From Desulfurispirillum indicum S5 (GTDB taxonomy: Bacteria; Chrysiogenota; Chrysiogenetes; Chrysiogenales; Chrysiogenaceae): a DNA stretch of 64,000 nt. Positions within the stretch are counted from its first letter, which is position 1. Every line of letters starts with the position of its first letter. Under the pieces are notes generated by a model, which saw only the letters and a list, made by a program, of their open reading frames with translations, was not told the DNA's origin and did not search any database. Shown piece by piece: positions 56,727-64,000 of this stretch. A program made the translations under genes and the position numbers. Location of the stretch: positions 2,464,001 through 2,528,000 of the forward strand of contig NC_014836.1 of the NCBI RefSeq assembly GCF_000177635.2, in the 5' to 3' direction.

Positions 56727-56778
56727 GCAAAGCCCGCCAAGGAAGACAAGGGGCGCACAGCGCAAAGTGGGTGTCCTT
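56727..56778 (+). repeat. 51-bp direct repeat, copy B
   Basis: Near-identical to 55985-56035 (GCAAAGCCCGCCAAGGAAGA ... GTGGGTGTCCTT), same orientation, 742 bp away. Confidence 0.75.
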
Positions 56779-56999
56779 TTCGTCTATTGCTGCTCGACCG
56801 TTTATAAGAGTGCAATTAATCCTGATCTAGCCTCATTATAATAGCGCATTACGTTTTCACTTGCTTGCCCTTTCCTGCCTTTGTCTGCGGTAAAAGAATG
56901 CTGCTATGCTTTCCCTCCGCAGCTTTGCATGAGACTGTGCCTTTCTCTGTGCCTTGGTGGACTTTGTGTGAGACATATTATCCCAACTGGCGGATGCGC

Positions 57000-57335
57000 G
57001 TTCGCTTATCCGCCCTACATCTATTCGCGTTTATTCGCGGCCATTCGCGGTAAACCCTGCCTTTCCTTGGCGAGCCTGGCGGCTTGGCGAGAGATATGTC
57101 TTTCCCTCTTTTTCCGTGCCCTCCGTGTTTTCCGTGGTTCAATCTCTCTTTGCCTTTTCCCCGCGCCTCTGCGTGCTCCGCGAGAAACCTGCCTTCACAG
57201 CTCCCTGCATCTATTCGCGTTTATTCGCGTCCATTCGCGGTAAAGCTCCCCCTGCCTTTCCTTGGCGAGCCTGGCGGCTTAGCGCGAGGCATATTTTCCC
57301 CTCTTTATTTCGTGGCTTCCGTGTTTTCTCCCCGT
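57000..57335 (-). repeat. Degenerate intergenic repeat block 2
   Basis: Two rounds of: ATTCGCG-type periodic tract (57020-57050 and 57210-57241), then CTTTCCTTGGCGAGCCTGGCGGCTT (57060 and 57256), with a CCGTGCCCTCCGTGTTTTCCG module between. The periodic tracts are reverse complements of those at 55905 and 56513. The end touches the nrdG stop. Confidence 0.65.
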
Positions 57336-58015
57336 GTTATCACGCGGGAAAACATCTGCGCGAAGCGCTGGTGCGCGGTGGTGAAATCGGTGGCCGACAG
57401 GGGAGAGCGAAAGCGTTTATCCAGCATGGGGGCGCGGTCGCGCAGAAACTGCAGGGCCAGGGGAGCGCTGCCGCAGTGGGCGGCCAGGGCGCGCAGTTCT
57501 TCGGGTTCGGGCAGTTTCCAGAGGGTGTGGCGCAGTTCAAAGGGGATGCTGGCGCTGCACAGATGGGCCAGGCTGGTCAGCAGGGGCTGTATGCTGGTGC
57601 AGGTGCGGGTGATGTGGGCCATGTCGGCATCATTAAAGGCTTTGACGTCTACGGCCACAAAGTCCACCAGTTCCTGTTCCAGCACCTGTTTCAGGCGATG
57701 GGGCAGGGTGCCGTTGGTGTCGAGTTTGATCCGGATTTTCCGGCTGCGCAGCTGTTGCAGCAGGGTTTCAAGTTCCCGCTGAAAAAGGGGCTCGCCGCCG
57801 GTGATGGCGACGGCCCCGATCTGGTGCCGGTCAATGTATTCCAGCAGCTGGTCCTGGCGGCTCCTTCCGGGCTGTCCCAGGACGAGTGCGGGATTGTGGC
57901 AGTAGCGGCAGCGCAGGTTGCAGCCGTGGGTGAAGACGGTGGTGGCGATTTCACCGGGAAAGTCCAGCAGACTGACGGGGGTGAAATCGGCCACCAGGGT
58001 GGGCGTGTGGCTCAT
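57305..58015 (-). CDS. nrdG: Anaerobic ribonucleotide reductase-activating protein (radical SAM)
   Basis: Uses a 4Fe-4S cluster and SAM to make the glycyl radical on NrdD. 236 residues. Cluster motif CNLRCRYC (CxxxCxxC) near residue 33, preceded by LLDFPGEIATTVFTHG, with AITGGEPLFQ and KLDTNGT downstream. The ATG overlaps the stop of the small glycyl-radical gene. The C-terminus runs into repeat DNA. Confidence 0.94.
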   Translation of the reverse strand: MSHTPTLVADFTPVSLLDFPGEIATTVFTHGCNLRCRYCHNPALVLGQPGRSRQDQLLEYIDRHQIGAVAITGGEPLFQRELETLLQQLRSRKIRIKLDTNGTLPHRLKQVLEQELVDFVAVDVKAFNDADMAHITRTCTSIQPLLTSLAHLCSASIPFELRHTLWKLPEPEELRALAAHCGSAPLALQFLRDRAPMLDKRFRSPLSATDFTTAHQRFAQMFSRVITRGENTEATK

Positions 58016-58185
58016 GGGTTGACCGCAAAGGTCTCCCGCTTGCCGAATTCCTCTTTTTTGCCTTCGTTCCAGTGGTTGGTGGGGCTGTGGTAGCCCACGA
58101 CACGGCTGTAGATGTCGCAGGGGGTTCCTTTGACGCTGGCAAGCTGTTCTTCCAGTTGCTGAATCTGTGCTTCGCGCTGGCTCAT
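58012..58185 (-). CDS. Separate glycyl-radical domain of the anaerobic ribonucleotide reductase
   Basis: 57 residues, running from ATG 58185 (overlapping the nrdD stop) to TGA 58012 (overlapping the nrdG start). An N-terminal helix (~1-18) is followed by CDIYSRVVGYHSPTNHWNEG and KKEEFGKRE. RVVGY is the glycyl-radical motif of NrdD C-termini, with the radical expected on G31; the W-N-x-G-K and EEF pattern is also conserved. The large NrdD chain next door lacks this motif, so the two must act together. Confidence 0.82.
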   Translation of the reverse strand: MSQREAQIQQLEEQLASVKGTPCDIYSRVVGYHSPTNHWNEGKKEEFGKRETFAVNP

Positions 58186-60248
58186 GAGTGTGCTCCTGTC
58201 AGATTGATTTCGTGCAGGCCGTCCTGGCCTTTGAGTTCGGTAATCCGGGTCTGAATTTCCTGCCGCTGTTCCTGGGCGCAGTGGGGGCAGTGGGTGTGCT
58301 CGCCCTTGAGGTAGCCGTGAACAGGGCAGATGGAAAATGTCGGTGTGATGGTGATGTAGGGCAGGTGGTAGCGCCGGGTGATGGTGTCCAGCAGTTTGCC
58401 CACGGTGGTGCCGTCCTCCACGGCTTCGCCCAGGAAGATGTGGAAGACGGTCCCCCCGGTGTAGAGGGGCTGCAGCTGATCCTGATGGTCCAGGGCGGCA
58501 AAGAGGTCGCGGGTTTTCTCCACCGGTATCTGGGTGGAGTTGGTGTAGTAGGGGCGCTCTTCAGTACCGGAGGTGATGATGCCGGGAAGGGTCTGGCGGT
58601 CCTTGCGGGCCAGGCGGAACGAGGTGCCTTCGGCGGGGGTGGCCTCCAGGTTGTAGAGCACGTCTTCCTCCAGCTGGAACTGTCCCAGGCGCTCCCGCAT
58701 GAATTCCATGACGCGACGGGAAAATTCCAGCCCTTCGGGATGGGTGATATCCACGCCGATAAAGTTCAGCAGCGCTTCGTTCATGCCGATGATGCCGATG
58801 GTGTTGAAGTGGTTTCGCCAGTACTCGCCAAAGCGCTGATGAATATCCTGCAGGTAAAAGCGGGAATAGGGGTAGAGGCCGTTTTCCGTCAGGCGCTCCA
58901 GGGCCTTGCGTTTGATTTTGAGGCTGTCGCGGGCCAGCTCCATCAGCTCGGCCAGCCGCTCAAAGAAGGCCGTTTCGCTGTCCACGCTGTGGGCGATGCG
59001 GGGCAGGTTGATGGTTACCACGCCAATGGAGCCGGTCAGGGGATTGGCGCCAAAGAGTCCGCCACCGCGCTTGTGCAGTTCCCGATTGTCCAGACGCAGG
59101 CGACAGCACATGCTGCGCGCGTCGTCGGGGCTCATGTCGCTGTTGACGAAGTTGGCAAAGTAGGGGATGCCGTACTTGGCGGTAGTCTCCATCAGCCTGC
59201 CCACCATGGGGTGCTGCCAGTCGAAGTCGCGGCTGACGTTGTAGGTGGGAATGGGGAAGGTGAAGACGCGCCCTTTGGCGTCGCCTTCCATCATCACTTC
59301 CATGAAGGCCTGGTTGAGCATGAACATCTCTTCCTGAAATTCCCCGTAGGTGCGTTCCTGGGGCTTTCCGCCTATGATGACCGGCTCGTCGCGGTGGGTG
59401 GAGGGGACGTACAGGTCCATGGTCAGGTTGGTGAAGGGCGTCTGAAATCCCACGCGGGTGGGGATATTCAGGTTGAAGACGAACTCCTGCATGGCCTGCT
59501 TCACTTCGGGGTAGGTCAGCTGGTCATAGGCGATAAAGGGTGCCAGGCAGGTATCGAAATTGGCAAAGGCCTGGGCCCCCGCGGCTTCCCCCTGCAGGGT
59601 GTAGAAGAAGTTGACCACCTGACCCAGGGCCGAGCGCAGGTGTTTGGCCGGCTTGCTCTCCACCTTGTCGGCCACGCCGCGAAAGCCGCGCACCAGCAGA
59701 TCCTTCAGATCCCAGCCGCAGCAGTACACCGCCAGCAGCCCCAGATCGTGAATGTGAAAGTCGCCACGGGAGTGGGCTTCCTGCACCTGGCGCGGATAGA
59801 TCTTATTGAGCCAGTAGCGGGCGGTGATGGTGGAAGAGATGTAGTTGTTGAGCCCCTGCAGCGCATAGGTGGTGTTGCTGTTTTCGTTGACCCGCCAGTC
59901 GCTGCCGCCCAGGTAGGATTCCACGATGCTCTCCAGACCTTCGAAGCTTTCGGTCATGGCCCGCATGTCGGCGCGCTGGTGGCGGTAGATGATATAGGCT
60001 TTGGCGGTTTTGGCGTGGCCACCCTCGATGAGAACCTTTTCCACGCAGTCCTGCACCTGCTCTACGGTGCAGGAACCGTACTGGCCGTACTGGTCCACCA
60101 GGGCGCGCAGCACCTGCAGGGAGAGGGCCGAGGCAATGTTACGGTCGCTGCCGCCCACCGAACGGGCGGCCTTGAAGATGGCAGTGGCGATGCGCTCCTG
60201 GTCGAAGGGGACAAAACGACCATCGCGCTTCATGACAGTAGTGATCAT
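58182..60248 (-). CDS. nrdD: Anaerobic (class III) ribonucleoside-triphosphate reductase, large chain without glycyl-radical tail
   Basis: Makes dNTPs without oxygen. 688 residues. N-terminal ATP-cone (~1-90: MITTVMKRDGRFVPFDQERIA... AYIIYRHQRAD), ten-stranded barrel (FHIHDLGLLAVYCCGWDLKDLL, QTPFTNLTMDL, FANFVNSDMSPDDARSMCCRLRL) and a C-terminal zinc site with C641, C654, C657 (CPVHGY...CPHC). The chain ends 31 residues later without RVVGY. GGAG precedes ATG 60248. A cobalamin riboswitch lies upstream. Confidence 0.95.
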   Translation of the reverse strand: MITTVMKRDGRFVPFDQERIATAIFKAARSVGGSDRNIASALSLQVLRALVDQYGQYGSCTVEQVQDCVEKVLIEGGHAKTAKAYIIYRHQRADMRAMTESFEGLESIVESYLGGSDWRVNENSNTTYALQGLNNYISSTITARYWLNKIYPRQVQEAHSRGDFHIHDLGLLAVYCCGWDLKDLLVRGFRGVADKVESKPAKHLRSALGQVVNFFYTLQGEAAGAQAFANFDTCLAPFIAYDQLTYPEVKQAMQEFVFNLNIPTRVGFQTPFTNLTMDLYVPSTHRDEPVIIGGKPQERTYGEFQEEMFMLNQAFMEVMMEGDAKGRVFTFPIPTYNVSRDFDWQHPMVGRLMETTAKYGIPYFANFVNSDMSPDDARSMCCRLRLDNRELHKRGGGLFGANPLTGSIGVVTINLPRIAHSVDSETAFFERLAELMELARDSLKIKRKALERLTENGLYPYSRFYLQDIHQRFGEYWRNHFNTIGIIGMNEALLNFIGVDITHPEGLEFSRRVMEFMRERLGQFQLEEDVLYNLEATPAEGTSFRLARKDRQTLPGIITSGTEERPYYTNSTQIPVEKTRDLFAALDHQDQLQPLYTGGTVFHIFLGEAVEDGTTVGKLLDTITRRYHLPYITITPTFSICPVHGYLKGEHTHCPHCAQEQRQEIQTRITELKGQDGLHEINLTGAHS

Positions 60249-60445
60249 AGTTCAGGCTCCGTGGCTTCCGCCACTGTCCGTCCGCGAAGACGGCACATCA
60301 TCCCGGCAAATATCCGGGCAGGCAGTGGCAGGGGTACGCATGTGATGAAAGAAATGGGTACGTGGGCCGCAGAGCGCTGGCTACAAAAGACGGGAACGTG
60401 AAGACAGAACTTCCATAGGAACATCCCTCCGCTGTGTGTTCTCGG

Positions 60446-60594
60446 GGCAGGTATCCTGGCTCGCCATCATCCTCAGCTCCGCCTTCCCGTGTTGTCACAG
60501 TGGCGCATGGAGCCTTGTCCGGCTTACAGTTGCGGGGGCAGCGACGGATTTTCACCGCACTTCCCTGAATCCCGGATCGATATAGTGCCCTGCC
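60446..60594 (-). promoter_or_regulatory. Cobalamin (AdoCbl) riboswitch controlling nrdD-nrdG
   Basis: On the minus strand: GGCAGG (60594-60589) opens a stem closed by CCTGCC (60451-60446). Between them are CAGGGAAGTGCGGTGAAAAT, the core CTGCCCCCGCAACTGTAAGC, GCCACTGTG, CACGGGAAGGC and the B12 box GCGAGCCAGGATACCTGCC. These are the standard conserved blocks in order. About 200 nt separate it from the nrdD start and contain further hairpins (CCCGG/CCGGG; CCGTC/GACGG) that may form the expression platform. Confidence 0.93.
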
Positions 60595-60719
60595 TCTGCG
60601 ACCATGTCAACGGAAGATTTCCCACCCCCGGCTTCCCTTGATTGCCACGGGTTTCTGGAGTAGTATCTGCCCATCGGACTCGTATTTTTTTATCCATCTC
60701 GAATATCAGGAGGCATTCC

Positions 60720-61217
60720 ATGCATGAAAAAAGTATAGCTCTGCTGAACAAGGCCGTATCTGAAGAAATCGCCGCGCTCCACCAGTATATGTATTTCCAC
60801 TTTCACTGTGACGACCAGGGCTACGACCTGCTGGCCGGGCTCTTCAAGCGCACCGCCATCGAAGAGATGATCCACGTGGAGCGTCTGGCCGAGCGCATCC
60901 TCTTCCTGGGTGGCGACGTGGAAATGAAAGCCGGCTCCAACGTTATTCCAGAACAGGACGTGAATAAAATGCTGGAAATGGCTGCCAAAATGGAAGAGCA
61001 GAGCGCCATGGACTATAACCGCTGGGCCAACGAGTGCGGCACCAACGCCGACTCGGTCTCCAAGAAACTCTTCGAGGATCTGGTCATGGATGAAGAGCGT
61101 CACTACGACCAGTATGACAACGAAATCGACAACCTCAAGCGTTTTGGCGAAAACTACCTGGCCCTGCAGTCCATTGAGCGCAGCAAGAGCCGCAGCGCCG
61201 GACAGCCCGCAGAGTAA
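60720..61217 (+). CDS. bfr: Bacterioferritin
   Basis: Iron-storage cage protein. 165 residues from ATG 60720 with AGGAGG upstream; a longer frame to 60642 overlaps the riboswitch leader region of the other strand. Ferroxidase-type residues: VSEEIAALHQYMYFHFHC, AIEEMIHVERLAERILFLGGD (E-x-x-H, with the Met that can bind heme), and VMDEERHYDQYDNEI (E-x-x-H). It lies next to FecI/FecR, an iron-uptake regulatory pair. Confidence 0.9.
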   Translation: MHEKSIALLNKAVSEEIAALHQYMYFHFHCDDQGYDLLAGLFKRTAIEEMIHVERLAERILFLGGDVEMKAGSNVIPEQDVNKMLEMAAKMEEQSAMDYNRWANECGTNADSVSKKLFEDLVMDEERHYDQYDNEIDNLKRFGENYLALQSIERSKSRSAGQPAE

Positions 61218-61239
61218 AACCCCTCAGAACATGTATATC

Positions 61240-61273
61240 CAGGGAGCGTCAGCCGGCGCTCCCTGTTTCTTTT
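61240..61273 (+). terminator. Terminator after bacterioferritin
   Basis: 9-bp stem CAGGGAGCG (61240-61248) / CGCTCCCTG (61257-61265), then TTTCTTTT. Confidence 0.8.
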
Positions 61274-61347
61274 GCTGGCCACGGCACCCCTTCACCCCTG
61301 CGACAGCCTCACCCACAGCACTTTCCTGCTGAAATGCCCGAATACCC

Positions 61348-61377
61348 TTGACAGAGGATCGAAAAAAGCGCTAGAAA
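61348..61377 (+). promoter_or_regulatory. Probable promoter of fecI-fecR
   Basis: TTGACA (61348-61353), 18-nt spacer, TAGAAA (61372-61377), about 100 bp before the fecI ATG. No convincing Fur box was seen. Confidence 0.4.
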
Positions 61378-61478
61378 GTTTGCGTAAACTAACATGATCG
61401 CCCGTGCCTCCACACTCACCAGAAGGTGAAGCAGCGTGAACGCGACGCACCCGGAAGAGCGACTGGAAGAGGGCATCC

Positions 61479-61994
61479 ATGTCAGATCAGAATCCCCACG
61501 ACATCTACCGCAACCACCACAAGGATATCCTGCGCTATTTCTCCAGCCGCGTATCCTCTTCCGGAACAGCGGCAGACCTGACCCAGGAAACCTTCCTGCG
61601 CCTGCTGCGCAGCTCCATCTCCCTGCTCAATCCCAAAGCGTACCTGCTGAAAGTTGCCCACAATGTACTGATCGACTACTATCGATCCGCGAGCCACATG
61701 CCCGTGGAGGATATCAGCCCCGAAGAACTGGAAAGTGCCATGGGCCGGGCTCCCTCAGCCGAAGACACCGCTTTGTCCCGTGAAGAGCTGGCAATCCTCA
61801 TGGATGCCATCGCGGAACTGCCCCCCAGGGCCAGGGAGGTCTTCCGGCTCAAGCGCCTGGAAGGGTTGAGTTACAGCGAAATCGGACAACAGCTTGGCAT
61901 CACGCGCAGCACTATCATGGAACATATGGCCCGCGCCCTCACCCACTGCACCAGACGCCTGGATGAGTACGCCACGCAACAGGAGAAATCATGA
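61479..61994 (+). CDS. FecI-type ECF sigma factor
   Basis: Extracytoplasmic-function sigma factor, 171 residues. Region 2 (~8-75: YRNHHKDILRYFSSRV...DLTQETFLRLLRS) and region 4 (~105-165: LPPRAREVFRLKRLEGLSYSEIGQQLGITRSTIMEHMARAL) with the linked HTH. GGAAGAGGG precedes the ATG. Overlaps the fecR-type anti-sigma gene by ATGA. Such pairs normally switch on an outer-membrane siderophore or heme receptor gene next door. Confidence 0.9.
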   Translation: MSDQNPHDIYRNHHKDILRYFSSRVSSSGTAADLTQETFLRLLRSSISLLNPKAYLLKVAHNVLIDYYRSASHMPVEDISPEELESAMGRAPSAEDTALSREELAILMDAIAELPPRAREVFRLKRLEGLSYSEIGQQLGITRSTIMEHMARALTHCTRRLDEYATQQEKS

Positions 61995-62974
61995 GCCAGC
62001 ACCCGGAGACCTCCTTCACCCCGGACCTTTCATCACCCCAGAAACAGAGTCCAGACGAGCAGGCCATCGCCTGGCTTGTACGCCTGCAGGACGACCAGGC
62101 CAGCGAAACCGACCGCCGCGCCTGGTCCGCGTGGATGGACCAGAACCCCATCCACGCCCAATCCTGGCGGAAAATACAGCGCATCTGGCACGGCATGGAG
62201 GACCTGGCCCCGCGCCGGGCCAGCACCACCTTTCGCCACCGGGCACTCCGGCAACGCGCCTGGTCCACCCTGGCCACCGCCGCCGCCGTCCTTCTGGTGG
62301 TCGCAGGCATCACAAGTATCAGCCTGCACCACTCTCCCGGTCTGCACTGCCTGGGCGCAGACTACTGCACCCGTGCCGGTGAGCTGCGCCAGATTACCCT
62401 GGCAGACGGCTCCCGCATCTCCCTGGGGGCCGCTTCGGCCATCAGCGTCCAGATGGAAAACCACCAGCGCCAGGTAACCCTGCGCCATGGCGAAGGGTTC
62501 TTTGACGTTGCCCCCGACACAACTCCTTTCCGGGTAAAAGCCGCCGCAGGCGAAGTCCGCGTGCTGGGCACCAGCTTCAACCTGCGCCTTGAGCCCGCTG
62601 GCGCCAGGGTCGCCGTGGCCAGCGGCCAGGTGGAAGTTGACACCCTGGGGCACCAGGTAACCCTGAACCCCGGCCAGGTACTGCACTACGACACCAGCCG
62701 TCTCCAGCGCCTGCCCGACGTGGATGTCAACAGCATCGGCCTGTGGCGCCAGAAGCGCCTGCTCTACCAGAACACCCCGCTGGGTGAAGTCCTGCGCGAC
62801 CTGGAGCGCTACCACAGCGCCCGCTTCAGCGTCGACCCGGACGTGGCCGCCATCCCGGTAACCGGAATATTCAGCGCCAGCGACCCCGAAGCAGCCCTGC
62901 ACAGCATCGTCAACAGCTTTCCCGTGCGCATGAGCCGCTACACCCATTTTTTCATCCGCATATCCGCCAACTGA
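61991..62974 (+). CDS. FecR-type anti-sigma/signal-transfer protein
   Basis: Inner-membrane partner of the sigma factor, 327 residues. N-terminal cytoplasmic DUF4880-like domain (~20-70: AIAWLVRLQDDQASETDRRAWSAWMDQNP), one membrane helix (~93-112), then the periplasmic FecR domain (TLADGSRISLGAAS... GEGFFDVAPDTTPFRVKAAAGEVRVLGTSFNLR) and a C-terminal secretin/TonB short-N-type tail (LERYHSARFSVDPDVAAIPVTG) that contacts the receptor. Confidence 0.9.
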   Translation: MSQHPETSFTPDLSSPQKQSPDEQAIAWLVRLQDDQASETDRRAWSAWMDQNPIHAQSWRKIQRIWHGMEDLAPRRASTTFRHRALRQRAWSTLATAAAVLLVVAGITSISLHHSPGLHCLGADYCTRAGELRQITLADGSRISLGAASAISVQMENHQRQVTLRHGEGFFDVAPDTTPFRVKAAAGEVRVLGTSFNLRLEPAGARVAVASGQVEVDTLGHQVTLNPGQVLHYDTSRLQRLPDVDVNSIGLWRQKRLLYQNTPLGEVLRDLERYHSARFSVDPDVAAIPVTGIFSASDPEAALHSIVNSFPVRMSRYTHFFIRISAN

Positions 62975-63146
62975 CTGATGCCGCAACCGCACGAAACAAC
63001 AGGGGCTCACCCTCGCCATAAGCATTAGCTTCGTTGAATTTTTAAAGATTATGCAAAAAATGTTTTCACCGGCCCGTACATTTTGCATGGTTTTCCGTCT
63101 TACCTGGTAGAGGGATCGATAACCAGAAAAGAGGAGAAAACACCGC

Positions 63147-63159
63147 ATGCCCCGACTTA
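63147..63159 (+). pseudogene. First codons of a gene cut by IS5 (predicted FecI-controlled receptor)
   Basis: AGAGGAG, then ATG at 63147 and CCC CGA CTT A before the IS5 end at 63160. Read through, the frame stops in the IS after eight codons. Position after fecI-fecR predicts a TonB-dependent receptor; the sequence left is too short to prove it. Confidence 0.4.
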
Positions 63160-64000
63160 GAGCTTGTCCATAAATAATTATTGACCATTATGATAGTTTG
63201 CTATAGAATGATTCAGTGAGAGATCATTCATGGCGGTGATTTATGTCTAAAGTGCAATCATGGGAAGTCTCAGATGCTTTCTGGCAAAGAGTTGAGCCTT
63301 TGCTGCCAATCCAGCAAAGAGATCCTGACAAGACCTACAAACGCAAGCCTGGTGGCGGACGGAAGCGACTTGACCCCAGAATGGCGTTTTCCGGCATTGT
63401 CTATGTGCTGCGCACCGGTTGCCAGTGGAAAGCCATACCCAAGGAGCAGTTTGGTTGCGCCAGTGCCGTGCACAAGTACTTCATTGAGTGGAGTAAGGCC
63501 GGTGTATTCGAAGCTATTTGGCGTCAAGGGCTGGCTGAGTATGACGAGATGGAGGGAATTGCCTGGGAGTGGCAAAGCATAGATGGCGGAATGTACAAAG
63601 CACCAATGGCTCTTGAAACCGTAGGGAAGAACCCGACGGATCGGGGAAAAAAACGGGAGCAAGCGTCATGTCCTGGTGGACGGTCGTGGCGTCCCGTTGT
63701 CCATCGTCGTAACCGGAGCGAACCGGCATGATGTGAGCCAGCTTGAAGCTGTTCTTGATGGCGTAGTCTTCGAGAAGCCTGCAGAGCAGGAGCAGCATCT
63801 TTGCGCAGATTGTGGCTACAAGGGAAAGCAGGCGCTCAGCAGCATTCTTCAGCGCGGATACATACCCCATGTAAAGCAGCGAAAAGAAGAGATCGAGGAC
63901 AAGAAGCGTGACCCATCAAAGAAGGCGAGGCGCTGGATAGTGGAAGCATCTATTTCCTGGTTCAACCGTTTCAGGAAGATTCATGTGCGCTTTGAGAAGC
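63160..64000 (+). mobile_element. IS5-family (IS427-type) element, copy 2, cut by the window edge
   Basis: Left end GAGCTTGTCCATAAAT at 63160, preceded by TTA as expected for the target site. It runs to the window end (841 of about 925 bp) in the opposite orientation to copy 1 at 54527-55451. Confidence 0.9.
63243..64000 (+). CDS. IS5-family transposase, two overlapping frames, partial
   Basis: First frame 63243-63731 is identical in protein sequence to the copy 1 first frame (162 residues). The second frame continues from about 63676 in the +1 phase and remains open to the window edge (…WFNRFRKIHVRFEK). The phase change is again at the A7 run near 63645-63651. As copy 1, it would need frameshifting for a full transposase. 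Confidence 0.88.

Larger units (their letters stand above)
56502..57304. other. Repeat-rich gene-free DNA before nrdG
   Basis: Consists largely of periodic tracts and module copies (56511-56690, 57000-57335) and direct-repeat copy B. No protein-coding region is supported; reading frames translate the repeats. Confidence 0.65.

Noticed and set aside
55811-57335. CRISPR array
   Set aside because: Repeats are degenerate, occur in both orientations and are not separated by unique spacers of even length; no cas genes are near.
57084-57782. Plus-strand open frame of 232 codons
   Set aside because: Starts in repeat DNA and runs antisense to nrdG.
58188-60401. Open frame of 737 codons on the plus strand
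   Set aside because: Exactly antisense to nrdD; the translation has no family features and is a by-product of codon bias.
60605-60610. TTGACA on the minus strand as the nrdD promoter -35 box
   Set aside because: It would start transcription near 60574, inside the riboswitch 5' stem, and the -10 match at 17 nt is poor. A promoter further upstream is more likely.
62033-63148. Open frame of 371 codons on the minus strand
   Set aside because: Antisense to the fecR-type gene and its downstream leader.
54527-63159. Composite transposon formed by the two IS5 copies
   Set aside because: Copy 1 has its own flanking TTA duplication and the block between holds core genes, so separate insertions explain the layout better.

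Overview
The window is chromosomal DNA (roughly mid-50s % GC by eye) from a Gram-negative bacterium: it carries lpxK, a lipoprotein of the penicillin-binding-protein-activator type and periplasmic sensors. The lifestyle looks anaerobic or flexible and acetate-using. It has an oxygen-sensitive class III ribonucleotide reductase, a futalosine-route menaquinone gene (mqnA), two sodium/carboxylate symporters with small partner subunits, and an ATP synthase with both b and b' subunits. A c-heme chemoreceptor next to an M99-type murein carboxypeptidase would suit a motile, possibly helical cell. The mix fits Chrysiogenota (Desulfurispirillum-like) or a deltaproteobacterial lineage; this placement is inference.

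Layout. 1-9.7 kb: 3' end of pnp, rplU-rpmA, then obgE-rsfS-rlmH-dksA-gpmI-comF-PAS protein, then gap-pgk. 9.7-15.7 kb: ATP synthase operon atpF'-F-H-A-G-D-C (no atpB/atpE here). 15.7-23.4 kb: sfsA, rluD, the chemoreceptor/carboxypeptidase pair (minus strand), trmL, an unrecognised membrane protein and a beta carbonic anhydrase. 23.4-30.4 kb: two symporter operons, each with a long untranslated leader, plus small membrane proteins. 30.6-36.4 kb: alaA-type aminotransferase, ddl, ftsQ, ftsA, ftsZ. 36.4-43.9 kb: a minus-strand operon of translation-factor and rRNA-modification genes headed by a lipoprotein. 43.9-51.1 kb: yciO-type gene, lpxK, mqnA, dinG, mreB, ahcY.

51-57.3 kb is accessory. An ISL3-family element is split by an IS3-family element, and the insertion can be undone on paper to restore the reading frame. 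Next to it are a PIN-domain gene cut off by the ISL3 end, an IS5-family element, an orphan antitoxin-like HTH gene behind a degraded HigB-like toxin, and blocks of degenerate intergenic repeats. 57.3-64 kb holds an anaerobic ribonucleotide reductase operon whose glycyl-radical domain is a separate 57-residue protein, with a cobalamin riboswitch in front, then bacterioferritin and a FecI/FecR pair. A second IS5 copy, inverted relative to the first, sits a few codons into what should be the FecI-controlled receptor gene.

The most noteworthy points are the split NrdD under B12 control, the c-heme chemoreceptor/M99 carboxypeptidase pair, TGTATACA-type operators shared by the ATP synthase and symporter promoters, and the nested insertion sequences. 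I found no tRNA, rRNA or CRISPR array.
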